Positions 44,480 through 55,999 of a stretch of DNA of 64,000 bases are shown here, piece by piece (position 1 is the first letter of the stretch; the number at the start of each line of letters is the position of its first letter). The notes beneath the pieces were generated by a model. The model had not been told where the DNA came from. It searched no databases and saw nothing but the letters and a program-made list of their open reading frames with translations. The stretch is from Forficula auricularia (Eukaryota > Arthropoda > Insecta > Dermaptera > Forficulidae). The translations under genes and the position numbers were made by a program. The DNA lies in the NCBI GenBank assembly GCA_024734495.1, contig JALMQS010000225.1, forward strand, positions 9,365,094 through 9,429,093. The letters run 5' to 3'.

Positions 44480-45426
44480 CAGAGGGGTCCAAAAAAATGT
44501 ATCCACTGTTTAAAAGTCCATAACTTGCAAACTAATTGATGGAGTTGTCTCATCTTTGGTAGTGTAATAGTTTGTAGTTCCGGAAATCGCCACACAAGCG
44601 TTGTATTGCGTTGTTTTGTTTTGTCAGATGACAGTCGCCAGATAGTCAGTGTTTTGTTCTTAGTTGCACCTAGTTACTCGAGTAAACATGGCTGGCGCAA
44701 GGCTTACATTCGATGAAAGGAAGTCAGTTTTGAAGTGGTATTTTAAGTACGAAAACATTAATGAGGTTCAACGGCAATGGCGAAATGTGTATCAAACAGA
44801 GCCACCGACACGTTTAACGATTCGTCGCATTCGAGACAAATTTGAAGCCGAAGGCTGTGTTAAAGATGCACACAAACAACGATCTGGACGACCTGTAACA
44901 GTAACAAGTCCAGCTAACTCCTGTCGGGTGTTACAACAATTCACTCGCTCACCACAGAAGTCTGTGAGACAGTGTGCCCGTGAAACTGGAGTGAGTCGCT
45001 CAAGTGTTCGGCGAATCGTGTTAGGGCGTATCTCGACAAAAATCTACCAGGAAGATGGATAGGCCGTAGAGGTGCTGTGGAGTATCCACCACATTCCCCA
45101 GACCTAACTCCGCTGGACTTTTACCTGTGGGGAACACTAAAGGACGTCGATTATGGACAAAAGCCACGCACATTGGATGAACTTCGAGAATCCATCGTAC
45201 ATTCATGTGCAAATATCCAACTGAACACGTTGCAGTCAGTAGTTCGTGCTGCAGCTCGGCGGCATCGTTTGTGTGTGGATGTTAATGGTGACCATTTCGA
45301 ACACCTACAGTGATATTTTTAAGTTGGACTTTAAGCTACACTTTCACCAAAAATGAGACAACTTAATCAATTAGTTTGCAAGTTATGGACTTTTAAACAG
45401 TGGATACATTTTTTTGGACCCCTCTG
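44480..45426 (+). mobile_element. Internally deleted mariner-type element, 947 bp, with TA duplication
   Basis: The inverted ends CAGAGGGGTCCAAAAAAATG and CATTTTTTTGGACCCCTCTG are perfect. The pairing goes on through TATCCACTGTTTAAAAGTCC and AACTTGCAAACTAATTGA, 60 bp or more in all. TA flanks both sides (44478-44479, 45427-45428). A deleted transposase gene lies inside. Confidence 0.9.
44688..45313 (+). pseudogene. Mariner-type transposase with catalytic core deleted
   Basis: From ATG 44688 the product reads MAGARLTFDERKSVLKWYFK and continues with a DNA-binding helix-turn-helix region of the DUF4817 type (NEVQRQWRNVYQTEPPTRLT, CVKDAHKQRSGRPVT). A second helix region follows (SVRQCARETGVSRSSVRRI) and the frame then shifts, with a stop at 45060-45062. 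After the shift, AYLDKNLPGRWIGRRGAVEY and PPHSPDLTPLDFYLWG give the C-terminal part with the third catalytic Asp, ending at 45313. Roughly 150 residues containing the first two Asp are missing. The surviving N-terminal peptide of about 124 residues could still bind the element's ends; that is inference. Confidence 0.85.
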
Positions 45427-45429
45427 TAT

Positions 45430-45768
45430 TATCAAAACTACGAATACATGCCATCGCAGATAGTAGCAAACAACTAGTGAAATCCAGATTTTTAAACATA
45501 TATAGCAAAATTAAAGTAAGAAATTAATTAGTACTTTGACTTGGTCTTATGTGTTAGTACCTACTATGGATTGCTTTAGTGCAATGTATCGTAAAAGGTA
45601 CTACGAGTGTGTCGTCGTCGTCAGGTTCCTTCTTCAGCAACAACAAATATACTAAATTCCGTGGATAAATAAATAATAATTATTCAAATTAATATTTTTT
45701 TTTTGTGTATGTTAACCCAAATAATAATTTTGTAGAAGAAAATATTCTAATGAAAATGTAATAATAAT
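45430..45768. other. Non-coding sequence
   Basis: No gene is recognised. Confidence 0.4.
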
Positions 45769-45770
45769 TA

Positions 45771-46118
45771 CAGTAAAACCTCGTTTATTCGGCCATCATT
45801 TATCCGGCCCTCCGGATTACCGGATTGAATTTGTAGACATTTTTATTTTAATAAATGTTCACATAGATAATAATTTTTAACTCTGATAGCAGGAATGTAC
45901 TTATAATTTCACCAACATTTTTTTAACATAAGTAGGTTTGTAGGTATGTATTTTTTTAAACGATTCTATGTAATTTTGATATAAACATGTTTTTTATCGT
46001 GATAAATTCAAATTCACTTATTTGAGGGTTTTTTTACGCATTTATCTGAATTATCCGGATTTTTGATTATCTGGTTTGCCTTTGGTCCCAGTTAGTGCGG
46101 ATAAACGAGGTTCTACTG
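45771..46118. mobile_element. pogo/Tigger-like MITE, 348 bp
   Basis: The ends CAGTAAAACCTCGTTTATTC and GGATAAACGAGGTTCTACTG are inverted, flanked by TA (45769-45770, 46119-46120). Subterminal CCGGATTACCGGATTG and ATTATCCGGATTTT are typical of this group. No coding sequence is present. Confidence 0.9.
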
Positions 46119-46335
46119 TAATAAAATTGCAGTATTTTTTCCTGTCTTCTAAACTTAACCCCTGATTGAGGGCTTCCTTCTATTTTTAATATAAATTAAC
46201 TTCAGTAAAAACAAATAACGTTTTTAATTATTTTTTAAGGTCAACAAAAACCCTTCATGATCTTAGGATAAAAAATTACTGCCCTAAATCTCCATGAAAA
46301 CCTATATAACTTCTACTTACAGTCGATTTGAAAGC

Positions 46336-46372
46336 CTGATTAGACCTCAATTAAAGGTGAAACGTTGATGAA
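46336..46372 (+). ncRNA. Degenerate hammerhead-like relic
   Basis: CTGATTA, one extra G, ACCT, loop CAATTAA, AGGT, GAAACG. Core G8 is changed to T and stem III is unclear. It probably marks an old Penelope-related insertion. Confidence 0.4.
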
Positions 46373-46617
46373 TAAACGCTATAAGTGTTTAGAATAAATT
46401 TTCGTTCTTAACTCCTAAGAATTATCATTCAATTGACTTCTATATAAAATATATTTTAAATTGCTACTAGGACAGTCCTCTTGGGGTTTTCAAATTGCCT
46501 CATTTCTTCGATCTATGTCCCTATATATAATATACCATTTCAGGCATAGTTTTGTCCTATATTTTAAATGTTTCAACTTATCTATTCTAATATTTTTATA
46601 TCAGCAGGTGTGCTTAT

Positions 46618-47092
46618 TAGGGTAGGTCGAAAAAAATGTAATTCTTATAAAAAATTGCAAAAATCACGATATCTTTTAATTTTTTTTATTAGTTAAAATT
46701 TTTAAAATAAACAGACTAGTGTTTTCTGCTTGTTTTATGGTTTAAATAATCTAAATAAATTAAATTCTGATCAATTATAAGTATAAGTATAAAAAAATAG
46801 AATTTACAAAGTAAAAAAGTATATATAATATTGATCAGAATTTAATTTATTTAGGTTATTTAAACCATAAAACAAACATAAAACACTAGAGTTGATTTAT
46901 TTAAAAAATTTTAACTAATAGAAAAAAATCAAGAAATATCGTGATTTTGCAAATTTTCATAAGTTTCGACGCGCGAGTGGAAAAAGTTAACCGATTTTAA
47001 TTTTTTTATGCCGTTTTTCTTCTTATTACAATAGACAACTTTTTCCGCACTCAGGCGTTTAAAAAAAAATTCAATTTTTTCGACCCACTCTA
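46618..47092. mobile_element. hAT-like MITE with large palindrome
   Basis: The ends TAGGGTAGGTCGAAAAAAAT and AATTTTTTCGACCCACTCTA are inverted. The flanks GTGCTTAT (46610-46617) and ATGCTTAT (47093-47100) match at 7 of 8. The internal arms include TTGATCAGAATTTAATTTAT and its complement. An 8-bp duplication and TAGGG ends suggest hAT. Confidence 0.75.
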
Positions 47093-47100
47093 ATGCTTAT

Positions 47101-47965
47101 CAATTTCTTTTTGGAATTTTGCTAGAATTCGAAACAGTCCCACTGTGTACGACTACGACCGTGAGGGCTTAAAATATAGTAAAGATATATCTATAAATTA
47201 ATAAAAAAACTCGGATTTTTTTTTCAAAAAAATTGCCAAAAATGGTGATCTCCCCAAAAATATTTTCTGGGAACGTGAACCTTCATTCCAAAAACTACTT
47301 TGGGGATCATGAAATGTTAAAATCTGTAAATCATGACGTCGTTTTTTTTATGAAAAGAAACATTTTTATCATTTATATAGAAACATTTGTTTCCATTTGT
47401 TTTGTGATTAAAATAAAAGACGCAAATCAATGCGCCATCGAGAATTAATTACCACTCCATTAGGAATCCTCCCCAGTTCCCGAGGGTCTCTTTTTGATTG
47501 ACAGACCTCCAATGGTATCTGCTTTTGGGATCGAAGAGTGATCGCATACCGAGATAGAATCTTTTCACTTTTTATTTTTATTTCCTAACAGTGTTTACAT
47601 TTGAACCCCCTTCTAGGAGAGTAATTGAGTCATTTCTGGCAGTGTGTTGTGTCATCCATCAGAGTGGCGCCTCCGCTGTCATAAGAAGAGTCACGCAGGG
47701 TAGTTTTACCGCCCCAATCCCACTCACTATTGATCAGCGTTCACCATTTCAGAATTATCTACTGATAATGCATATCTGATCTAGGTCTTAAAAAAATGTT
47801 TTTCTTGGGTTAAGTTCAATTCTCTTTGTTGATTAGATTTTTCTTTCACTTAATATTAATAATTTTAATTGAAATATAATGTGACTATCTACCTACTGAA
47901 TTTCAGTGATTTAGCAATATTTCTCAAAAATATATAGGTATTAATTATTAATTTTTAGAAAAAAA
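47101..47965. other. Non-coding, partly single-copy sequence
   Basis: No gene is recognised. About 47450-47770 is of balanced composition without repeat partners. Confidence 0.4.
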
Positions 47966-47969
47966 ACTT

Positions 47970-48825
47970 TAGTTTTTGCATTTTTAGAATCCTGGGACCC
48001 ACTGATTATGTATACAAAATTTGGTTGAGATTGGTAAATGGCAAAGATTTTCATTTTTTGACCTTTCCGCCCCCCCCCCCCACCCCCATTTTGGGCGATT
48101 AGTTTTTGCATTTTTAGACTTCTTGGGACCCGCTGTTTATATATACAAAATTTGGTTTAGTTTGGTAAATGGCCAAGATTTTCATTTTTTGACCATCCGA
48201 CCCCCCCCCTCCCCCATTTCGGGCGGTTAGTTTTTGCATTTTTAGACTTCTGGGGACCCACTGATTATGTATACAAAATTTGGTTGAGTTTGGTAAATGG
48301 CCAAGATTTTCATTTTTTGACCATCCGACCCCCCCCTCCCTCCCATTTTGGCCCGTTAGATTTTGCATTTTTAGACTTCTGGGGGTCCACTGATTATGTA
48401 TACAAAATTTGGTTGAGTTTGCTCAAACGACCTAGATTTTTAATTTTTAACCCCATCAATTTGCACCAAAATCTAATCAGCTCTTAATTTCAATGGACCA
48501 AAACTACGTGTGAAATATGGTTTCGATATTCACACTAGTTTTTGAGCTAGCTCGTCCACAAATTTGGTAACGCACAGACTAACTAACTAACTAACAGACA
48601 TTTTGACAAAACAATTATTATCTCGAAAAATATAATTTTTTCGATGTTTACTTATTAGAGCTTTTTTGTAGACCGAAATGCCATATGGTTTTGGTCAATT
48701 TTTTTAATCGAAACAGTTTCACCCGTTTTTTAGATATTTTGAAAAAAAGAAGGAAAAAACCACTTTTTTCATGCACGATTACAATACTTGACCATACCCT
48801 GTATGGTAAAGTAAAAATATTTTTG
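47970..48825 (+). mobile_element. TTTACCATACA element with 129-bp minisatellite, copy 2
   Basis: The left terminus is missing. Four tandem units start at 47971, 48101, 48229 and 48358 (period 128-130), each with AGTTTTTGCATTTTTAGACT, GATTATGTATACAAAATTTG and a variable poly-C tract. The right part and the end CCCTGTATGGTAAAG match the copy at 18611-19406. Confidence 0.75.
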
Positions 48826-48869
48826 TATTAAAGGGAGTTCGAGCAGCTTATCTATCTTTTTGATCTTCG

Positions 48870-49207
48870 AAAAAATCTTTTGTCTTTCTGTAGAGGGACA
48901 ACGTCTGGCTTCTAAATCTTTTAATAAACAAATTGTTAATAATAAGGTTAATTTCGAATAAAAATCTTTGCTTTCATATTATTATTAAAAAGAATATTGA
49001 TATAATTTTTTTCTTATTATAAAAACATTTATTTAACACAAAAACGATTTCAAGAAATAGAGTTAGAATTCTACACTAGTGCTTTTGTTATATCCTGTTG
49101 GCTGCAAATAAATTGTTATTTTTTCATTTATTAATAACTAATTAACTACAGTGTTAAATCTATTGAAAAATCTATCATTCGATTCATAAAAGTTGAATTA
49201 TTAAATC
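48870..49207 (+). repeat. Dispersed repeat pair, copy 1 (with 52076-52400)
   Basis: ACATTTATTTAACACAAAAA, CGATTTCAAGAAATAGAGTT, GAATTCTACACTAGTGCTTT and CGATTCATAAAAGTTGAATT occur in the same order and strand in both copies. It is non-coding and the family is unknown. At 49222-49256, TCTCGGGGTTCCACTGTA looks like one end of a pogo-like element. Confidence 0.65.
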
Positions 49208-49336
49208 CCAAGGTTCCCAATAGAGGTGCTCGTATCTCGGGGTTCCACTGTATTCAAAAATAATAAAAATAAATACATTTCATTCGGTTAAATTCCGCAA
49301 ACATTTCTCTATAAAAATAATTAAGACTAAAAAGTA

Positions 49337-49550
49337 AAAAAATAAATTATATTTTAAAAAAACTAAAAAACACGCTTCTAAAAGTAGAAAATAATGTAAT
49401 ACTTAATCAAAAAGCGTGGGGCACTTGTCGAAATTAATTAAAAGTACATGTTTCTACGCCCCACACTTTTTGATTAAATATTACATTATTTTGTACTTTT
49501 TGGAAGCGTGTTTTTTAGTTTTTTAAAATATAATTTATTTATACCTAGTT
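49337..49550. repeat. Foldback repeat, arms about 85 bp
   Basis: AAACTAAAAAACACGCTTCT and AATGTAATACTTAATCAAAA pair with TTTTGATTAAATATTACATT and GGAAGCGTGTTTTTTAGTTT. Inner CGTGGGGC and GCCCCACAC also pair. Confidence 0.75.
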
Positions 49551-49559
49551 ACAAGGCCT

Positions 49560-50535
49560 TACGCAAACAGTTTGAAACTGTTGAAAAAACAGAGCTGAAT
49601 AAATTTTATTCTATTTATTATTTAATAATAAAAATAAACTGACAATCACGAATCCCTGGTCTAAGTCGATTGGATTGGCTTAATATTTATACTCTCAATG
49701 CGATAACCAATTATACCACGAGGAATCTCACCCATCGGAATTTTTCAAATTCTTCCTTAAGCTCTAATCAGCCCGCACGGATTAAAATGTTCACGATAAG
49801 CGATTCATTGATTCGTTCACTGAACACATTGATTAGTGCAAATTAATATAGTATACAAGAGTCTCTAACGAAACCACCATCAAACTGCATTGTCACCTAA
49901 TTCATTATTATCATAATTTCAACCTGATGCACAAACTCATTATTTCCCAAATGATGAAGTTACTCGCTCATCATTATTTTAATTCTTTTTTGGGGGGATA
50001 AGAAAGAACATGGATCATCAAATAATCTATTCCGAATTGCATTCTGCGTTTTAATGGACATTAAAATAATTACAGCCGTGTCTTATGGCTTAATTAATGG
50101 GCTAAAAGAGATTTATTATGATGGCAAATGACTTGCAATAGAAGACCCGTTATGCAATTCCAAATGACCAGCGGGCCATAGTGCAATTTAAATTATCAGA
50201 ATAATCCTATAATGGTTTCATAAAAGTTTAAGATTATTCTACTAACAGAATTTAAAAAAATAAAATCGTCTATATTTCGAGTTTTAATGCTTTTTTATCA
50301 CATAACTAATTGAGCTTATCTGTTACAAGATTTATAATATCAATTAAATTACACTGGTCAACATGATTTTTGTCTCACGAGTACCAATATTTGCACTTAA
50401 TACCGTTTTTATCGTGTTTTCAAATATGTATTCGAATTTCTCCATCACCCACAGTTTTTTTTTTGTTATTTCAAGTTTTTTTTTTTTAATATTTTAAGAC
50501 GTTTTTTCGTCCATTTGTTCATTGACAAATAGAAG
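49560..50535. other. Single-copy non-coding sequence, possible regulatory island
   Basis: About 49690-50210 has balanced complexity, several TAATTA/TTAAT-type sites, and no inverted repeat, SINE or LINE similarity. No open frame is supported. It may be old host sequence. Confidence 0.35.
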
Positions 50536-50548
50536 CTCCTAGATCAGG

Positions 50549-50625
50549 GATGTCCAACTCGCCGCCCCCGGGTCGCATGCGGCCCAGCACAGCAATCAAT
50601 GTTGTCCGACATAAAATTATAAATT
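50549..50625 (+). mobile_element. hAT-type terminus
   Basis: CAGGGATGTCCAACTCGCCG, GGGTCGCATGCGGCCCAGCA and CATAAAATTATAAA match the reverse complement of 5705-5763. The other end was not found. Confidence 0.55.
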
Positions 50626-50629
50626 TCTT

Positions 50630-51598
50630 TAAAACATTGAAATTTTTATATTACTGGAAATCTGATACAATTTAACCAGATTTTTTTTTGTTTTAAGGAC
50701 GTTCCCAAATAAATCAATTTTTCTTGCAATTCTTTAATTTTTTTTAATAGTCCTTGCGGAACTAAATTTATAAATATTGTCCATTGAAATTTGCATATTT
50801 AACACGCGAACCCTATTCCGATTGATGTTAAAGCGACTGTTTCATTAAATAACAATCGTAATTTTCTTGAAATCATTTTGAAAAACTGAGAATCATTAAG
50901 GGAAGATTTAACACATATTTTCCTGTTAAAATAATTTTATCAAGCGGTATTCGTGATTACCTCCATGAAACTAATCATTCCGCCTCCCCAAACAACCCCA
51001 CACGATTACATTTTGAATTAAAGGGACAAAGTTTAGATTTACTAGAACCACCAGAAATTAAAATAGCCATTACAAATAATAAAAATATTCTAAATAACCA
51101 ACTTGGCATTAAGAAACAGCTAATAATAGACATCCAAACAATAACACCTACACATACCATTCATTCATTTCTATTTATAGATTCCAGATACTTCCCAATC
51201 TTCAAACAACCTTTCTTAATCTTAAATTTAGATAAATAAAAATCTTCTTTGTAGCTTAACCCTTCCCTCTCTTACCTTATTTCTCCCTTCCCTTATTGTT
51301 AAAATTAAGAAATTAACTTCTAAAACATTTTTGTATTTTTGTATTCAGTGTCCTTTGTGAATTCCGAAGATGGGCTTATATCCCGAAATAAATATAGAGC
51401 TGTGCTAAACAAGCATCTGATCTTTTATTTATGTGAAACCTACCTAGTATTTTATATTTTAAATTTTGAAAAGTTTCTAAAAAAAAAAATTCAAAATTTT
51501 TCTTTACTTTATTTAAAATGTTTCACCAAGAACCTACGCCATACTCACTTAAGAAAATTAATTATTTTCTGTATCTCCTGATGATAGGTTGACAGCCC

Positions 51599-51633
<35 letters not shown>

Positions 51634-51845
51634 AGAAAACTCTCTCTCTCTTATTTCTTACTAGTGATACAAGGAATCTAGTGAATAACTCATAATGTAA
51701 GTAAATAATAATTTTCAAAAAAAAAAAATATTTTTACTTTTCTATAAGAAAAATAGAATCCTTAAAATGGGAACTCTTGTTTAGTTGTATCTAATTATAA
51801 AAGTAATTCTGAAATACATATGTGGAGGTTAAGGAGTTCAGGACA
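50630..51845. other. Non-coding sequence with a hammerhead-like relic and a TA microsatellite
   Basis: CCGAAGA-T-GGG-CTTATAT-CCC-GAAA at 51364-51388 resembles the hammerhead family of this window, with two core changes. TA repeats lie at 51605-51630. No gene is recognised. Confidence 0.4.
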
Positions 51846-51861
51846 GCTCCTCTATTCTGAT

Positions 51862-52033
51862 TTTTTTTTTTGGTTGACCTTTCTAGCCATAAGCCATTTA
51901 CGATACTAATTATTTTATTTAAATGTGTCTCTACCTGAGGGTCAGATTTTAGCCGGATGCCTCGAGTCGGATCTCGAACTGGGTCCTCTTGGTTAGTTGG
52001 CTGACATGCTACCGCTCAGCCTACCCGACTCCC
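51862..52033 (-). mobile_element. tRNA-derived SINE, copy S4
   Basis: The minus strand has the A box TAGGCTGAGCGGTAGCATG, a B box altered to AGTTCGAGATCC, the shared body and an A-rich tail. The flanks CCTCTATTCTGATTT and CCTCTATCTGATTT differ by one base and are the aged duplication. Confidence 0.85.
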
Positions 52034-52075
52034 CTCTATCTGATTTATCTACGAAAAAATATTTTGTATTTCTAC

Positions 52076-52400
52076 AGTGTGACAACTTCTGGCTACTAAT
52101 TTTTGAATAAAAAAAATTGTTAATCAATGAGGTTAATTTCTGAAAACAAATATTTCTTTTGATAATATTAATAAAAAAAGAATATTGAGATAATTTTTTC
52201 TCATTATAAAAACATTTATTTAACACAAAAACGATTTCAAGAAATAGAGTTGGAATTCTACACTAGTGCTTTTTTTACTAGTCTGTTGGTTGCAAATTAC
52301 TTTTTATTTTAACATTTATGAATAACTATTTAACTAGACTGTCAAAATCTATTGAAAAATATATCATTCGATTCATAAAAGTTGAATTATTGATCTAAAT
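52076..52400 (+). repeat. Dispersed repeat pair, copy 2
   Basis: Matches 48870-49207 (see there). Confidence 0.65.
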
Positions 52401-52701
52401 AAATTTGTTGAAAATGGTATAATTTGTATAGAAGTTATAGCTCTTATTTATAAAAAATCGGTCCATTTACTTCCATGGTAAAAGGACAATTTTCAATAAT
52501 TTATTTCTCGGTAATGGGACAGACGATCAACTTCAAATTTCGGGAATTAATATTTAATACATCAATGATTCGATGGTAAAAATCTGAGAATTTTCTTATA
52601 AAAATGATAAACAGTCCCGAACCCCCTTAAACAAAGTATATTTATTAATAAAAAAGATATTAATTTGCCGATGGTAATAGATTCAACTTTACTAGAAAAT
52701 C

Positions 52702-53028
52702 ATAGATCAAGATGGCAAGTCATCTATTAGAATCCGATGGAGTGGAATATTTTTAATTATATGTCAGAGGGGTTGTTTTTCACCCCTGGGAATCGAACCC
52801 GAGTGCCAGTAACAGCAATCCGAGCCACCTGGCTCACCTGCGGGATACGAATCTCTCAACGCGCGTTTACTATTGCCGGAGAGGTTCGTATCCCGCAGGT
52901 GAGCCATGTGCATTGTTATCATTGGCACATTCGGGCGATTCGAAAAACAACCCCTCTGACATACATTAAAAATATTCCACTCCATCGGATTTATTAGATG
53001 ACACCATCTTTGATCTATGATTTTCTAT
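52702..53028. mobile_element. Foldback element with a tRNA-like sequence in each arm
   Basis: AGAAAATCATAGATCAAGAT, GATGGAGTGGAATATTTTTA and GTCAGAGGGGTTGTTTTT are mirrored on the right. Inside, the minus strand of the left arm has GGCACTCGGGTTCGATTCCC (B box GGTTCGATTCC) preceded by GTGAGCCAGGTGGCTC. The right arm holds a decayed inverted counterpart. Both arms share CACCTGCGGGATACGAA. It looks like an inverted duplication of a tRNA-derived SINE. The two open frames here mirror each other and are not genes. Confidence 0.7.
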
Positions 53029-53029
53029 A

Positions 53030-53254
53030 TTTATTAAATAAATCAAGACCAACGCAAGAAAAATCAATTAAAAGTTCCAAATTAAGAATACCGCTATTAA
53101 ATTAACTTTTGTTTTGATTTAACCTCAAGACCAAATACTTAAGAATCGATATTTTGAATTTAAAAAAGATGGACGCAAATCATCCCATTTATTATTATTG
53201 ATACTTTTTATATTTCATTTGTTACAATCTATATAAAAATTATGATTAACTTGA

Positions 53255-53318
<64 letters not shown>

Positions 53319-54089
53319 TACAATATTCTATCTAATTTAAAATTTATTGTAGAAAGTTTATTTAATAAACATATCTCTAGGTAAATATATCAACCCTCAT
53401 TATGAGTTCAATTTGCATTGCATTTGAAATTCCAAAGATTTCATGAATATATCTAACAACCTTTGATGAAAAAAATATTTTCTACACCTCTACCTATACA
53501 CATAGTATATATAGTATATTATCAATGTATTTTGCATTTCTTTCATGTGGAATTTTTTAAAAGATGCACGTCAACCACCATGAATAATTCTAAATATTTT
53601 AATTATAATTGTAAATAAAGCCTCCCCTTATTTTCTTTTTCATGATTTGACTAAAAATGGGGAGTTCAATTTAAATATCTTCTCCAAAATAATATCTAGA
53701 AATTATGATAAATATGAATGTTCGTTGGCATTTGTAAAAAATAAAAAATAAATAGGGGTTGAGTTTTAAATTGGAACACTTTTAAATAAAAGCAAACACA
53801 AAATTAATTACGCATTTACTATACATATATATCTGTGGATTGAATGTTTATCTATATGTATTTATGTTAAATTTAAATTAATATGCTTCAAATTAAATTT
53901 CAAAATAAGATGAATTGAAACTATGTTTTAAGAAAATTTGGACTGTTTTCTTTTTACTATTAACAAGCTATCTTGAAATTTTTTGATTGCGCAGCACAAT
54001 ATAAGTCTGTCTACAAAATAGCTTCAAATATCCACGATTTCTCTTATTATTTTGAAAACTTGTGATTCAAAAATCTGAACAAGTTAGTA
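53030..54089. other. AT-rich non-coding sequence
   Basis: AT/TATATG microsatellite at 53253-53320. No gene is recognised. Confidence 0.45.
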
Positions 54090-54700
54090 AATTTTTGAAA
54101 AATCATTTTAGTTACTATAAAATAATAATTAATGGTTGATAAAAACAAACTTTTTTTACTCAATTTTTGATTAAAATCTTTGAAAAATCATTTTAGTTAC
54201 TACAAAATAATAATTAATGGTTGATAAAAACAAACATTTTTTACTCAATTTTTTGATTAAAATTTTTGAAAAATCATTTTAGTTACTATAAAACAATAAT
54301 TAATGGTTGATAAAAACAAACTTTTTTACTCAATTTTTTGATTAAAATCTTTGAAAAATCATTTTAGTTACTATAAAATAATAATTAATGGTTGATAAAA
54401 ACAAACATTTTTTACTCAATTTTTTGATTAAAATTTTTGAAAAATCATTTTAGTTACTATAAAATAATAATTAATGGTTGATAAAAACAAACATTTTTTA
54501 CTCAATTTTTTGATTAAAATTTTTGAAAAATCATTTTAGTTACTATAAAATAATAATTAATGGTTGATAAAAACAAACTTTTTTTACTCAATTTTTTGAT
54601 TAAAATTTTTGAAAAATCATTTTAGTTACTATAATATAATAATTCATGGTTGATAAAAACAGACTTTTTTACTTAATTTTTTGGTTAAAATTTTGATTGA
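54090..54700 (+). repeat. Tandem array, seven units of 85-86 bp
   Basis: The unit TTGAAAAATCATTTTAGTTA, CTATAAAATAATAATTAATG, GTTGATAAAAACAAAC and TTTTACTCAATTTTTTGATT repeats with starts near 54096, 54181, 54267, 54352, 54438, 54524 and 54610. Units differ at only a few positions. It ends 25 bp before the Helitron at 54725. There are no unique spacers, so this is a minisatellite. Confidence 0.95.
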
Positions 54701-54724
54701 ATTATTATCTTCTATCTTCTATCT

Positions 54725-55191
54725 TCTATATATATAAAATAGAAAAGTATGTGGATATATATGTATGTGGAAACGATCTGATTGGCCAGTGCATAGCCAA
54801 TGCCAAAGCGTTAAATTATTAGAACGATTCTGATTGGTCAGATAGTGATCGTGCTTAGGCAATGTGTTAAATAAATCTTTCCTTATTCTTCCTTATATAG
54901 AAAAGTATGTGGATATATATGTATGTGGAAACGATCTGATTGGCCAGTGCATAGCCAATGCCAAAGCGTTAAATTATTAGAACGATTCTGATTGGTCAGA
55001 TAGTGATCGTGCTTAGGCAATGTGTTAAATAAATCTTTCCTTATTCTTCCTTATTTTTGAATCAATTTCATTCAGCACATTCTTTCGATACTTACAGTAA
55101 GATTTTAAATTTCAATTATTAAATTGGTATGAACGAGACGCTCCCCGCCAGGTTAGGTGACGCCGGGCCGAAGGCCCGAGTCGTCAGCTAG
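54725..55191 (+). mobile_element. Small non-autonomous Helitron with identical 158-bp internal duplication
   Basis: The 5' end is TCTATATATATAAAATAG. The 3' end has hairpin CGGGCCG-AA-GGCCCG-type pairing at 55164-55178, then TCAGCTAG and T, the classic Helitron CTAG-T end. Two tandem units (54741-54898 and 54899-55056), containing GTGGATATATATGTATGTGG and GAACGATTCTGATTGGTCAG, look identical over their full length. Confidence 0.8.
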
Positions 55192-55194
55192 TTT

Positions 55195-55999
55195 ATCTAT
55201 AATGTACAAAAAAAATTTCATAATCATGTATTTAAAATTTGATTAAATTAAAGTTATCTTAAAAATTAATGAAAGTTCAAGTATTGATTCATTTATTTTT
55301 AAATTTATTTTTTTATTTTTTTTAGTTTTCACCATATTCTGCTACCACCTAAAGTAAAGTCTGCGATTTTAGCTCTATGTCAAAGTTGTTCTTAAAAAAA
55401 AAATAGGCAAAACAAAAGCTGAATTCAGGATACAAACAGGTTACCCATTTTGACTTGACTGGAGCCAATATCTAAATAAACACATTTACCCACTTTTGAG
55501 CTCAGATAAAGTTTATTTTTTAGCGCCTGTCAAGCTGAAACAGGCAACCGGCTTTATTCCTGAATTCAATCTTGTACTCAAAAGTAAATTTGGAGAAATA
55601 AGGGAGCATTTTTTTCAAGACAAAAACTATACGGAAACATGTGGTTTATTATTCTATATTTCAGTTTTATATTGAAGGAGACAATAAAAGAGTCTGTCTT
55701 CTGCTGGAATTATAAATTTTATTTAAAAAAAAAACTTTCAATTCAGTTCTATAGTTAGCTACAACCATTCAATAGCTTTCAATATCACAGTTACAATTAT
55801 TTCAATTTTTCTAATTTTTTTCATCTGGAAAGCACAAAATCTAATTATTTATTCGTATTACCAAAATTATGGTACAATAACAACATGTCTACATCCTTTT
55901 ATTGCCAAGTTATTGTGGATTTCGGAATTCGGGCATACAATCAGACAAGCAGAAAAACAAAATGTTTGAAAATGCAGTCGAATATAGAGGGTTTGAACC
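55195..55999. other. Non-coding sequence with a fragment of a hammerhead-family end
   Basis: ATTGAAGGAGACAATAAAAG and GTCTTCTGCTGGAATTATAA at 55673-55720 match the ends of 57793-58860. The hammerhead itself is lost. No gene is recognised. Confidence 0.45.

Noticed and set aside
51578..51600. CTGATGATAGG as another hammerhead core
   Set aside because: No GAAA partner or stem II follows.
52737..52997. 86-residue + frame and its 73-residue minus counterpart
   Set aside because: They are mirror readings of one palindrome, hence artefacts.
54090..54700. Possible CRISPR array
   Set aside because: Units are contiguous 85-86 bp copies with no unique spacers; the genome is eukaryotic.
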